Positions 18,456 through 26,283 of a stretch of 64,000 nucleotides of DNA are shown piece after piece (position 1 is the stretch's first letter; each line of letters starts with the position of its first letter). The notes beneath the pieces were generated by a model. It did no database searches. It was not told the origin of the DNA and saw only the letters and a program-made list of their open reading frames with translations. Both the position numbers and the translations under genes were made by a program. The stretch covers positions 51,589 through 115,588 of the forward strand of contig JAFRER010000011.1 of NCBI GenBank assembly GCA_017434755.1, in the 5' to 3' direction. This DNA is from Oscillospiraceae bacterium. Its GTDB lineage: Bacteria > Bacillota > Clostridia > Oscillospirales > Oscillospiraceae.

Positions 18456-19424
18456 TTACTTGATGAAGGCAACCGTCTTTCTGTTGAATGTAAGGGCAAC
18501 GGCAGCAAGGAAGATCACGCCGCGAACAAACTGCTGGACCAGGACGTCAAGGCTGACGACATTCATGCCGTTCGTCAGGACGGTCATGGTCAGTCCGCCG
18601 ATGATCGCCGCCCGGAATTTTGCGCTGGTGCCGCCGGTAATGGGCATTCCGCCAAGAAATAGAGAGAGCATACAATCCATTTCAAAGCCGTCTCCCGTGC
18701 CGGATGTGGAGGTGCCTGTCCGGATAAGGCTGAAGAATGCCAGGAAGCCGGCCATCACGCCCGTGATCATATAGGCCGTCATCTTCACATTCGCGATGTT
18801 GATGCCGGACTGCCTTGCTGCCGTCTCATTCGAGCCGACTGCACGGCAGCGCTTGCCGAGCTTGCCGTATTCAAATACGATATAACCTATTGCAACAACC
18901 ACTATAAGAGTTATGAGCCTGAGCCAGGTGCTGTCCCAATTGAGCATCGAATAGGGAACGCTGGCTGAACCGCCGCCGAGGATGGTGTCAAGCAGACCGC
19001 CCAGCATGAACGACATCGACAGAGTTGTTATAAATGCATTTACATGCAGTTTTGCATGAACGAATCCGTTGACCAGACCGATAACGGCTCCGACCAGAAG
19101 CGTGACGAATACAGCGGGAGGGCCGAATGCCTTGGCAGATATGGCACCGATCGCGGCGCACAGGCCGATCGCGGATCCGTAGGACAGATCGATGGCTCCC
19201 TGTGAAATAACGAACGCCAGGGCCGATGCACCAAGGATCATGCGGAATGCTTCTGTCAGAATGGTCTTCAGATTCCTCGCAGCGAGAAGCCTTCCGCCGC
19301 TCCAGACGGAAAACAGAACAACAATGATGAAAAGAGCGACAAAGGGATACAGCTTCATCGCAACACTTTTTACAGTATTGGCTGATATCCTTTTTTCTTC
19401 TGCTGTCTTAACTGTCTCGTTCAT
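18456..19424 (-). CDS. Sugar ABC transporter permease 1 (RbsC/LsrC-like)
   Basis: 322-residue CUT2 permease with motifs QGAIDLSYGSAIG and LGGMPITGGTSAKF, the counterparts of GIDLSVGS and GGxSxxGG. It is clearly different from the permease at 16100, so the transporter has two distinct membrane subunits. ATG 19424 follows GGTGGTGAG; an upstream TTG at 19442 is in frame but less likely. It lies directly after the ATPase gene. Confidence 0.82.
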   Translation of the reverse strand: MNETVKTAEEKRISANTVKSVAMKLYPFVALFIIVVLFSVWSGGRLLAARNLKTILTEAFRMILGASALAFVISQGAIDLSYGSAIGLCAAIGAISAKAFGPPAVFVTLLVGAVIGLVNGFVHAKLHVNAFITTLSMSFMLGGLLDTILGGGSASVPYSMLNWDSTWLRLITLIVVVAIGYIVFEYGKLGKRCRAVGSNETAARQSGINIANVKMTAYMITGVMAGFLAFFSLIRTGTSTSGTGDGFEMDCMLSLFLGGMPITGGTSAKFRAAIIGGLTMTVLTNGMNVVSLDVLVQQFVRGVIFLAAVALTFNRKTVAFIK

Positions 19425-19443
19425 TTTCTCACCACCCAACAAA

Positions 19444-20949
19444 TCATATCATATAATTGATCAGGTCGCTTTCCTTGAGATCCGGATTTCTCGGGAACTC
19501 ACCGGAAATGAGGCCGTCTTTGATGATCAGGATCCTGTCGCTCATTCCTATAACCTCGGGAAGCTCTTCGGAGATCATGATGATCGCCTTGCCCTGCGCT
19601 TTCAGTTCAGAAAGCAGCTGATAGATGGCGGCTTTAACACCTACGTCGATTCCTCTGGTCGGGCAGTCGAGAATGAACACATCCGCGTGGAAGCCGAGCC
19701 ATTTTGCCACGGCGACCTTCTGCTTGTTGCCTCCGGAAAGGTACATGACGAACTGGTTCATGTTATCCATCTTGATCTGCAGTTCGTTTGTCCAGGTGTT
19801 TACCAGATCCTTTTCCTTCTTATTGGAAATAAGACCGAGGCCGTTGGCCAGCTTGTTAAGAGAGGCGATACAGATATTGTCCCGGATGCTCATAACGGAA
19901 AACAGCGCTTCCTGGTCTCTGTTCTTTGAAATGTAAGCAAAATCGTTTTTTATGGCATCCGTGTTTTTCTTTATGCGTTTTCCGTAGCCGGTCTCAACGC
20001 TGCCGAGATCGGGTTTATCAAGCCCGAAAAGGATCCTGCCGAGATCGTGCATGCCGCAGTCGGCAAGTCCTCCGACGCCCAGAATCTCGCCCTTATGCAG
20101 ATCGAAGGAGATATCCCTGAGACAGCCGAGAGCAAGGTTCCTTGCCCTGAGGGCCACCTCATCGCTGAAGCTGCCGTCGTAATCGTTGCGATAGAAGTTG
20201 TCTTCGATCTCACGGCCGACCATCTGGCGCTTGATACCGAGACTGGTGAAATCCTTTTTCTCCATCTCGGCGACCTTGTGACCGTCGCGGAGGATCGAGA
20301 TCCTGTCGCATACTTCCATGATTTCATCAATATCGTGGGAGATGAAGATCACGGCTCTTCCGGAATCCCGGATGCTGTTGATGACGCTGTAAAGAATGTC
20401 TCTTCCTCTTTTGCCGAGCGTGGTGGAAGTCTCGTCGATGATGAGGATCTTCGGATCCGCATACACGGCGCGGGCGATCTCGACCAGTTTCCTGTCTTCA
20501 AATACGAGCTTTCCGGCAAGAGTCGACACATTTATATGCGTAACGCCGATATTTTCGAGGGCTTTTTTAGCCGCCTTCTTCATTTGGGCGTTGTTGACGA
20601 CGGGACCTGTGGCAAACTGCTTTTCTTCACCGATAAAGATATTGGCGGCAACGGAAAGATCCTCAAAGGTGGCCTGTTCCTGCGTGACCATGCAGATCCC
20701 TTCAGCGGTGGCTGCGATAACGTCCGGCGGGGAATAGGGCTGTCCCTCAAGGTACATTTCTTCCTGATCGCCTTTCTGGATACGGGCAATGATCGTGGTC
20801 AAAGTGGACTTTCCGGAACCGTTTTCACCGATAAGGCCTACGACCTCGCCTGCATATACATCAAGGCTGACGTCGACAAGGGCCTTTGTGGGGCCGAAGG
20901 ATTTGTACATGTTTTTCGCCTGAAACAGCAGTTTCTTCTCATCAGACAT
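19444..20949 (-). CDS. Sugar ABC transporter ATP-binding protein, two ABC domains
   Basis: 501 residues, RbsA/LsrA type. The first domain has Walker A GENGSGKST and Walker B ILIIDETSTTLGKRG, in which the usual DEPT is DETS. The second domain has the degenerate nucleotide loop typical of the family (GVGGLADCGMHDL), signature LSGGNKQK and Walker B VFILDCPTRGIDVG. ATG 20949 is chosen for its GGAGGG site; the frame is open about 50 codons further upstream without a good site. It is the first gene of the operon, with a consensus promoter at 21077-21105. Confidence 0.88.
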   Translation of the reverse strand: MSDEKKLLFQAKNMYKSFGPTKALVDVSLDVYAGEVVGLIGENGSGKSTLTTIIARIQKGDQEEMYLEGQPYSPPDVIAATAEGICMVTQEQATFEDLSVAANIFIGEEKQFATGPVVNNAQMKKAAKKALENIGVTHINVSTLAGKLVFEDRKLVEIARAVYADPKILIIDETSTTLGKRGRDILYSVINSIRDSGRAVIFISHDIDEIMEVCDRISILRDGHKVAEMEKKDFTSLGIKRQMVGREIEDNFYRNDYDGSFSDEVALRARNLALGCLRDISFDLHKGEILGVGGLADCGMHDLGRILFGLDKPDLGSVETGYGKRIKKNTDAIKNDFAYISKNRDQEALFSVMSIRDNICIASLNKLANGLGLISNKKEKDLVNTWTNELQIKMDNMNQFVMYLSGGNKQKVAVAKWLGFHADVFILDCPTRGIDVGVKAAIYQLLSELKAQGKAIIMISEELPEVIGMSDRILIIKDGLISGEFPRNPDLKESDLINYMI

Positions 20950-21076
20950 TTCTTTTGACCCTCCAAAAAAAGCACAGACGGCTTTATTGCTTGAACTCGT
21001 TTTTTTGGTGAAAAAGAATTCTTGTTTTATCTGCCACTGTGCATTAAAAAGACGTTTGAAATTGCTCTCTAAGTTA

Positions 21077-21105
21077 ATAATAGATGGTCGCAAAGGAAAT
21101 GTCAA
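21077..21105 (-). promoter_or_regulatory. Promoter of the two-permease sugar ABC operon
   Basis: On the minus strand TTGACA (21100-21105) and TATTAT (21077-21082), spacer 17 bases. The leader to the start at 20949 is about 120 bases. Confidence 0.8.
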
Positions 21106-21263
21106 TATAAATTTTTATCTTTTTCTAAGAATCATAAAAAGCTTTTCGGATCGGGATTTTGTCAAAAAACGTTGATATTCAATTAATTTAAATGCCGGAC
21201 CATCTGGATGGCGATTAATAATAACGGAATTAAAGAAACTTTTTATGGGACTTAAAATTACTG

Positions 21264-21292
21264 TTGACAAAAGGTTTTCCCTGTACTATTTT
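21264..21292 (+). promoter_or_regulatory. Promoter of the VOC gene
   Basis: TTGACA at 21264-21269 and TATTTT at 21287-21292, spacer 17 bases. Confidence 0.65.
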
Positions 21293-21359
21293 AAAAACAG
21301 GTAGGATTCTCTGAAAAACAGTTGTTATTATGAAATGCGACAGGAAAAGGAGATTAAAA

Positions 21360-21833
21360 ATGGATACTCAGTTTGCCAAATTCCTGCAGATAGGGATCAT
21401 CGTCGAGAACATCGATGAAGCGATCAAACACTATGCAGAGTACGGTATCGGACCCTGGAGAATGGGCGGGATCGACAACAAAGTATTCCCGGAGATCATC
21501 GTGAACGGGAAAAAAGGTGTTGAAATCTGCACGCGCAATGCTTTTATCAACATGTACGGCTTTGAACTGGAACTCATCGAACCGGTCTCCGCGAGCCCCT
21601 ATAAGACCTGGCTTGAAGAGCACGGCCCCGGTATCCACCATATCGCCGTCATCACCCGGGATCCATTCGAAAAAGTCATTGAGGAGCATAAAGCTCTTAC
21701 CGGCAAGGATCCCTGGCTCTGGTGCAAGGAAGCCAACATCGGCATGGAATTTGCCTATCTTGATCTTTGCAAAGAGCTCGGTCTTTTCGTTGAGATCTAC
21801 AACGAGGATAAGACCGGCGGTCTCGAGGCATAG
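21360..21833 (+). CDS. VOC (glyoxalase/methylmalonyl-CoA epimerase-like) protein
   Basis: 157 residues with two beta-alpha-beta-beta-beta modules of the vicinal oxygen chelate fold. Likely metal ligands are Gln10 (FLQIGIIV), Glu71 (FELELIEP), His93 or His94 (GIHHIAVI) and Glu145 (GLFVEIY), an arrangement like methylmalonyl-CoA epimerase. ATG 21360 follows AAAGGAGA. It is divergent from the sugar ABC operon and upstream of the ROK and A2/B2 genes. A role in epimerising or isomerising a sugar-derived keto compound is plausible; the substrate is unknown. Confidence 0.8.
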   Translation: MDTQFAKFLQIGIIVENIDEAIKHYAEYGIGPWRMGGIDNKVFPEIIVNGKKGVEICTRNAFINMYGFELELIEPVSASPYKTWLEEHGPGIHHIAVITRDPFEKVIEEHKALTGKDPWLWCKEANIGMEFAYLDLCKELGLFVEIYNEDKTGGLEA

Positions 21834-21883
21834 TACTGAGCGGTATATCTTATCATTTTAATCCGTAATATTCTGCAGTTTAG

Positions 21884-21930
21884 CGGCAGCTGTCTTCCCA
21901 TCCGGCATCAGGATCCGAACGCAGCTGCCG
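21884..21930. promoter_or_regulatory. Inverted repeat upstream of the ROK regulator gene
   Basis: CGGCAGCTG at 21884-21892 and its exact complement CAGCTGCCG at 21922-21930 are spaced by 29 bases. It may be a hairpin ending the VOC transcript or a bipartite operator for the ROK protein. Confidence 0.35.
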
Positions 21931-22001
21931 TTCATAAAAAAACGATCGTCACAGTCAGCAGTTCTTCTTTTATTATTCTTTTCAAAGAGGTTTGAACAGA
22001 C

Positions 22002-23198
22002 GTGAGACTGCATAGTACTTCAGAGATACGCAGGCAGAATGCTTTTCATATCGTCAGGGAGGTCATCGATCATCCTGACAACACCGTTTCCGACATTTCC
22101 CGGAAGTACGGCATCAGTGTTGCCACGGTCTCCAGCATCATATCGATCCTCCGAAACGACGGCCTTCTTGTCCTGAGCGGTGAGAAAGCCTCCACCGGCG
22201 GCCGGAAGGCGCTTCTTTATTCGATCAATCCGGAATATGCATATTTCGTCGGGATCAGTATCACGGTGCATACGGTCAAATCCGTTTTGATCCGGATGGA
22301 CGGGCTTGTACTGAAGCAGACCTTCCTTTACCGGACATTTGAAGACACAAAGGAGTACTGTGATTTTATTTACGATCTTTACCTTCGGACGGCGGAAGGC
22401 GTAAAAGAACCGTCCGCTGTTGTGCTGTCTTTTCCCGGGCGTTTCGATAAGGATACCTCTGTCATCACCAGAGATGACGGTTTCGTCGTGGATGTTTTCA
22501 ACATTGAAAAGATCCTGTTCTGCTTCCGGGATGTAAAAGGTTTTTCCGTATGCGACGCATCGAAATTCAGCGCGCTTCCGATGCTGCAGACAAATCCGGA
22601 TCTGAACGACTGTGTCTTCGTCTCGATAAACAGGGCCATCTCCGGAACGATCATACGCGACGGGCATCTGTTTCCCCTGAGTAAAAGCGACTGCAATTTC
22701 GGAAAGATGATCGTCGGAGCGGAATCCTGTCCTGATAAAAAGCCCGCGTTCCGGTCTTTCGCTGCCTGCTGCTCGGCGAGCCATATTGTCGATACGCTGA
22801 AATCACTGGGCCTTGAGAACATCGTTATGGAAAATGCCGGGGATCCGGGGGTCAGCCGGTATTCCGGATTCTTCAGAGAGATTCGCGAAGGGAACAGAAT
22901 GTTCCAAAGACTGTGGGATGTTTATCTCTTTAATCTTGCGGCGGGGCTGAACAACATTTATGCCATGTTCGGACTCCCGATCGTTATCAGCGGTGACATG
23001 GCCAACAAGATTTCCGGTTTTTCCGATGAGCTCCACGCGCATCTTTCCGCACTGAATGCGGACATTACCCGAGACAGCATTTCCTTCAGCGAGACCGGCC
23101 TCTTTGACGATCCGATCGGCGCCGCGCTGAAAGCAAGGTACGATCTGCTGGAGGAGCTCGTCCTGCAGGCCTCGAACAGAAGATCAGCAGAAGAATAA
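22002..23198 (+). CDS. ROK family transcriptional regulator (NagC/XylR type) with degenerate sugar-kinase site
   Basis: 398 residues. A winged helix-turn-helix at about 20-75 (TVSDISRKYGISVATVSSII) precedes a ROK domain. The ROK phosphate loop, normally D-x-G-x-T, reads VGISITVHTVK, without the Asp. The CxCGxxGCxE zinc motif is also not recognisable (AESCPDKKPAFRSF). It is thus a sensor or regulator, not a kinase. The GTG start is preceded by AAAGAGG. It heads A2 and B2 with 47 bases between, and probably controls these genes and the divergent ABC operon, a neighbourhood inference. Confidence 0.8.
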   Translation: MRLHSTSEIRRQNAFHIVREVIDHPDNTVSDISRKYGISVATVSSIISILRNDGLLVLSGEKASTGGRKALLYSINPEYAYFVGISITVHTVKSVLIRMDGLVLKQTFLYRTFEDTKEYCDFIYDLYLRTAEGVKEPSAVVLSFPGRFDKDTSVITRDDGFVVDVFNIEKILFCFRDVKGFSVCDASKFSALPMLQTNPDLNDCVFVSINRAISGTIIRDGHLFPLSKSDCNFGKMIVGAESCPDKKPAFRSFAACCSASHIVDTLKSLGLENIVMENAGDPGVSRYSGFFREIREGNRMFQRLWDVYLFNLAAGLNNIYAMFGLPIVISGDMANKISGFSDELHAHLSALNADITRDSISFSETGLFDDPIGAALKARYDLLEELVLQASNRRSAEE

Positions 23199-23245
23199 TC
23201 CTGTTTAACAATACGATCATCAGCAATTTAAAAGGAGGGCCAGAT

Positions 23246-24199
23246 ATGAACAACATCAAGTATTCCTACATGGATCACTGGGAGATCCATACGGCGGCGG
23301 GGCTGACCGCGCCCGGCTGCCGCCGGACCTACCTTGAGCGCTACCTCAAGGAACTCAGAGCGCTCGGGTATGTCGGACTCGACACCTTCGCCGCCCGCCT
23401 GCCGTATTACGGCAGACTCGTTGCCGGTAAAAACGGGACACCCGTTGATTTCGAGAACTATCTCAAAGATCTCGGGTTCGAAAGACTGGTCAGCATGTTC
23501 CTGGATTTCATAGGGAACAACCCTGCGGAGCGGATCGCCGATCCGGCCTGCCATGACCAGATTTTCAACAAGTTCCGCGCGGCCTGTGAGATGGCAAAGG
23601 GCACCGGGATCGACACCTTCATCGTTATGCCCGCATGCCAGTACTTCTACACCGATCCGGTTACCGAGGACCACATAAAGCATACCGCCGATTTCTGGAA
23701 CCGGACGGGCAAGATGATGTTGGAGGACTATGGTATCCATGCGGCATGCCATCATGAGTTCTGGTGCGGACTTCGCGATAAATGGGCGATCGATCTGTTC
23801 TATGAGCTCACAGACCCGAAGTATGTATGGTATTTCTGCGACACGGCCCAGCATGTCATAGCCGGCGTGGATCCGGTGGCGCTTTATGAACAGCTGCACG
23901 ACAGGACCTGGGGATTCCACCTGAAAGACACGAAGAACACCGATCCGAAAGCATACCGCATCCCTCCCGATGCCGAGTGCATGGCGGAAGATGTGGAGCG
24001 CTGGTTCTATGAGGCCAACGGAGAAGGCCTGTGTGATTTCCCCGCACTCTACAGAGCGATCAAAAAGTACGGTTACAGCGGCTGGATCAGCAGCGAGCAT
24101 GATAAAGCCGAGTTTGAAGGAAAGAGCTTTGCCGACTGCACGGCCCAGGGAGTATGGTATATCAAGCATGTGCTCGATCCTATCCTGAAGGAGGGTTAA
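23246..24199 (+). CDS. Sugar phosphate isomerase/epimerase-like TIM-barrel protein A2 (catalytically intact)
   Basis: 317 residues, paralogue of A1 with long shared motifs (HHEFWCGLR, CDTAQH, TWGFHLKDT). Metal-ligand positions are intact: Glu171, Asp199, His225 and Glu284. Compared with A1 it has a short insertion near residues 58-66. AAAGGAGGG precedes the ATG. It follows the ROK gene and is 4 bases from B2, so A2 and B2 are probably made together and may form a complex. The substrate is unknown. Confidence 0.8.
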   Translation: MNNIKYSYMDHWEIHTAAGLTAPGCRRTYLERYLKELRALGYVGLDTFAARLPYYGRLVAGKNGTPVDFENYLKDLGFERLVSMFLDFIGNNPAERIADPACHDQIFNKFRAACEMAKGTGIDTFIVMPACQYFYTDPVTEDHIKHTADFWNRTGKMMLEDYGIHAACHHEFWCGLRDKWAIDLFYELTDPKYVWYFCDTAQHVIAGVDPVALYEQLHDRTWGFHLKDTKNTDPKAYRIPPDAECMAEDVERWFYEANGEGLCDFPALYRAIKKYGYSGWISSEHDKAEFEGKSFADCTAQGVWYIKHVLDPILKEG

Positions 24200-24203
24200 G
24201 AAG

Positions 24204-25163
24204 ATGGCGATGAAATGGGCTTATTCGATCAATGCATGGAATATCACGGCCAATTCCGCGCGCAAGCAGCATAACGAGAGAAATTTCAAAACCATAGTGG
24301 CAGGCGGGCTGGACTGCATCCAGATGAAGATCGCCACCTACCGCATGAAGCCGCTGGGCAGGCCGCTCATAATCAGCCAGGTCTACGGCGGAGTAAAAGA
24401 GTTCGACGAGTATCTGAAAAACATCGGCATCAAACAGATCGCTGGCTGGGATTACGATCCGACGGCGCCCTATGCCGAAGAGAACTGCGACGGCCGTGAC
24501 CCTACGGATCCCGCGCAGCACGAAGGGATCGTCGATGCGCTTGTCCAGTTTGCCGAGTTTCTGAAGACCGTCGGCGGTGACAACTTCTGCGTACGGCCGA
24601 TGGGCGCATTGTGGCGTGCCGGCGAAGTGACCGACGAAAAACTGAAGGCAGTCGCGGAGTGCTGGAACAAGGTCGGCCGGATGAGCGCACAATACGGCGT
24701 CAAAGTGATCCTGGACCCCGACTTCCTTTGCGCTGCGAACAGCCTGCATGCAATAGACGTGCTCATGGCGAACACCGACAAAGAGAATGTGTTCCTCGCG
24801 ATCGATACGGCGGCGCTTGCACTGGTGGGCATCGATCCCGTTGAAGTGTATGAAAAATATGCCGATCGTGTCGCGATGCTGCGGCTCGAGCAGGTGTTTA
24901 CCACCGACGAGCTCAATGAGCGTGCCCAGCCTTTTGCGGAGGATATCCTCAGCACAGGCGGTGAACGGGGTCTTTCCAGATGGTTCTGGGAAATGGGGGC
25001 TCCGGAGGGAGAAGGTCTTGTCGATTTCCCGAAACTGATCTCCGCGGCGAAGAACGGAGGCTTTGACGGCTGGTGCGTGGTCTGCACCACGCAGTCCGAA
25101 GATCCTTCCGCCTCGGTGCTTTTCAATGAATGGTATGTGGAGAACGTTCTGAAGAAGATCTGA
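24204..25163 (+). CDS. Sugar isomerase/epimerase-like TIM-barrel protein B2 (degenerate metal site)
   Basis: 319 residues, paralogue of B1 (shared MKWAYS, LGRPLIISQ, GRDP and AQHEGIV motifs). At the four metal-ligand positions it has Asp173 (DPDFLCAAN), Asp201 (AIDTAAL), Arg227 (AMLRLEQV) and Cys294 (CVVCTTQS). B1 and B2 thus differ from the ligand set in different ways: B2 keeps the Asp that B1 lost, and B1 keeps the Glu that B2 lost. This argues for loss of metal catalysis while the scaffold is conserved. It is followed by a terminator at 25180. Confidence 0.75.
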   Translation: MAMKWAYSINAWNITANSARKQHNERNFKTIVAGGLDCIQMKIATYRMKPLGRPLIISQVYGGVKEFDEYLKNIGIKQIAGWDYDPTAPYAEENCDGRDPTDPAQHEGIVDALVQFAEFLKTVGGDNFCVRPMGALWRAGEVTDEKLKAVAECWNKVGRMSAQYGVKVILDPDFLCAANSLHAIDVLMANTDKENVFLAIDTAALALVGIDPVEVYEKYADRVAMLRLEQVFTTDELNERAQPFAEDILSTGGERGLSRWFWEMGAPEGEGLVDFPKLISAAKNGGFDGWCVVCTTQSEDPSASVLFNEWYVENVLKKI

Positions 25164-25179
25164 AGATCGATTTGACAAT

Positions 25180-25224
25180 AAAGGACCCGGAGCGGCTGCT
25201 GTCAGTCGCTTCGGGTCCTTTTCC
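25180..25224 (+). terminator. Terminator of the ROK-A2-B2 operon
   Basis: AAAGGACCCGgAGCG pairs with CGCTtCGGGTCCTTT, followed by TTTTCC. Confidence 0.8.
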
Positions 25225-25390
25225 TATGTCTGAAGGTCCGGGGATACCGGTCAGCTGTATGTATCAGCGGGATTGCTTTCCGGATCGAAATCCTCCGTCT
25301 CTCCGGCTTTCATACGGTTGACCCGGTCCCTGAGGCGGCGCAGTTCCCGGCTCTCTTTTTCAGGGGATCTGTTCCTATCAGGTGCCTTTC

Positions 25391-26218
25391 TCAGGAAAGA
25401 GCATGCGTGCTCAGGTATTCAAATACAGCACTTGCTCCGGCGCCGTTAAGGCTTACTCCGTCGGATGCTGCATATTCTTCCAGGAGCCATCCGTCGGCGC
25501 AGACAGCCGATGCGGTGTCGGCGTACCAGACGGCTGTATCCGTGCAGACGGTCTTCAGCCATTGGTTCGCCAGATAGACCTTCTCCGGTGTTATGTTTCC
25601 GTCGTATGCTTCGGTGACGGACGAAATGCTGCAGCAGATGATCCTGGTGGACGGGGACTGGCTGAGCACGGAGTTGATCAGAGCTCTGTATCCCGTGATG
25701 AAGCTCTCTTCGCTGATGTCCGGCAGCCCGTCTTTCCCGATCAGGATGACCAGAATATCCGGCTTGGTGATCATAGCTGCATTTGATGCGCTGACCGTTG
25801 AGCCGTCGCCCGGAAAACGGACGCCTGCCGCGTACAGATCGTTCATATCCACGGCGCCTTCCGATCCGAGCCAGACCTTCGAAGGATCGGCACCGTAGGT
25901 CACGACGGCGGTGTTGCGGCTGTCACAGAGGAAGGTGAGGGAAGTGATATATTCCTGTCCGCGGTCCCTGGTCTTTTCCAGCTCGTTCAGCACGCCGGCC
26001 TGGGCGGAAACGGAAGCGGATGACGGAGCGGAAAGATCGGCTTTGCTCTCTTTTTTCGATGCACCGGAAGACGCTCCGAGCTCGACCACCGGAACGACCC
26101 GCTCGCCTGCATACGGATTGACGAGGCAGTAGATCACGCCCACAAGGACGGCGAGCAGGGCTATGAGTATAAGCAAGGCCCATATGACATTTTTGAATTT
26201 AACGATAGTATCCAGCAT
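25391..26218 (-). CDS. Membrane-anchored SGNH/GDSL-hydrolase-like protein with altered catalytic residues
   Basis: 275 residues: a membrane anchor at about 11-32, a low-complexity Ser/Ala/Lys linker to about 75, then a domain resembling SGNH hydrolases outside the membrane. The nucleophile block reads LTFLCDSRN, so GDS is CDS with Ser100 kept. The block III region reads VILIGKDGL, where an Asn is usual. The C-terminal D-x-x-H block reads SDGVSLNG (253-258), where the catalytic His is replaced by Ser256. It may be inactive, or use a different mechanism in cell-envelope work. It lies downstream of the EF-G-like gene beyond a terminator. Confidence 0.6.
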   Translation of the reverse strand: MLDTIVKFKNVIWALLILIALLAVLVGVIYCLVNPYAGERVVPVVELGASSGASKKESKADLSAPSSASVSAQAGVLNELEKTRDRGQEYITSLTFLCDSRNTAVVTYGADPSKVWLGSEGAVDMNDLYAAGVRFPGDGSTVSASNAAMITKPDILVILIGKDGLPDISEESFITGYRALINSVLSQSPSTRIICCSISSVTEAYDGNITPEKVYLANQWLKTVCTDTAVWYADTASAVCADGWLLEEYAASDGVSLNGAGASAVFEYLSTHALS

Positions 26219-26235
26219 GGCGTTTCACTTCCGAT

Positions 26236-26262
26236 AAAACAAGGCGGGGCAGCGGCCCCGCC
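26236..26262 (-). terminator. Terminator after the EF-G-like gene
   Basis: On the minus strand GGCGGGGC-CGCT-GCCCCGCC is followed by TTGTTTT. Confidence 0.8.
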
Positions 26263-26283
26263 ATATTGTCTGAATGTGTGGGA

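Larger units (their letters stand above)
20950..21359. other. Divergent intergenic region between the sugar ABC operon and the VOC gene
   Basis: About 410 bases, AT-rich, without a credible gene. It holds the two opposed promoters listed separately and, between them, a short inverted repeat CCATC-TG-GATGG near 21200-21211 that could be an operator. The ROK regulator encoded at 22002 is the obvious candidate to bind here, which is inference. Confidence 0.6.

Noticed and set aside
16100-20949. The AI-2 (Lsr) uptake system
   Set aside because: Two permeases suggest it, but no lsrK, lsrR, lsrF or lsrG is nearby and the flanking genes point to sugar metabolism.
14046-25163. C-glycoside deglycosylase (DfgAB/DgpBC) as the function of the A/B pairs
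   Set aside because: The large subunit of those enzymes has a similar TIM-barrel fold, but the small beta-subunit and the sugar oxidoreductase normally beside it are missing; here the partner is another TIM barrel.
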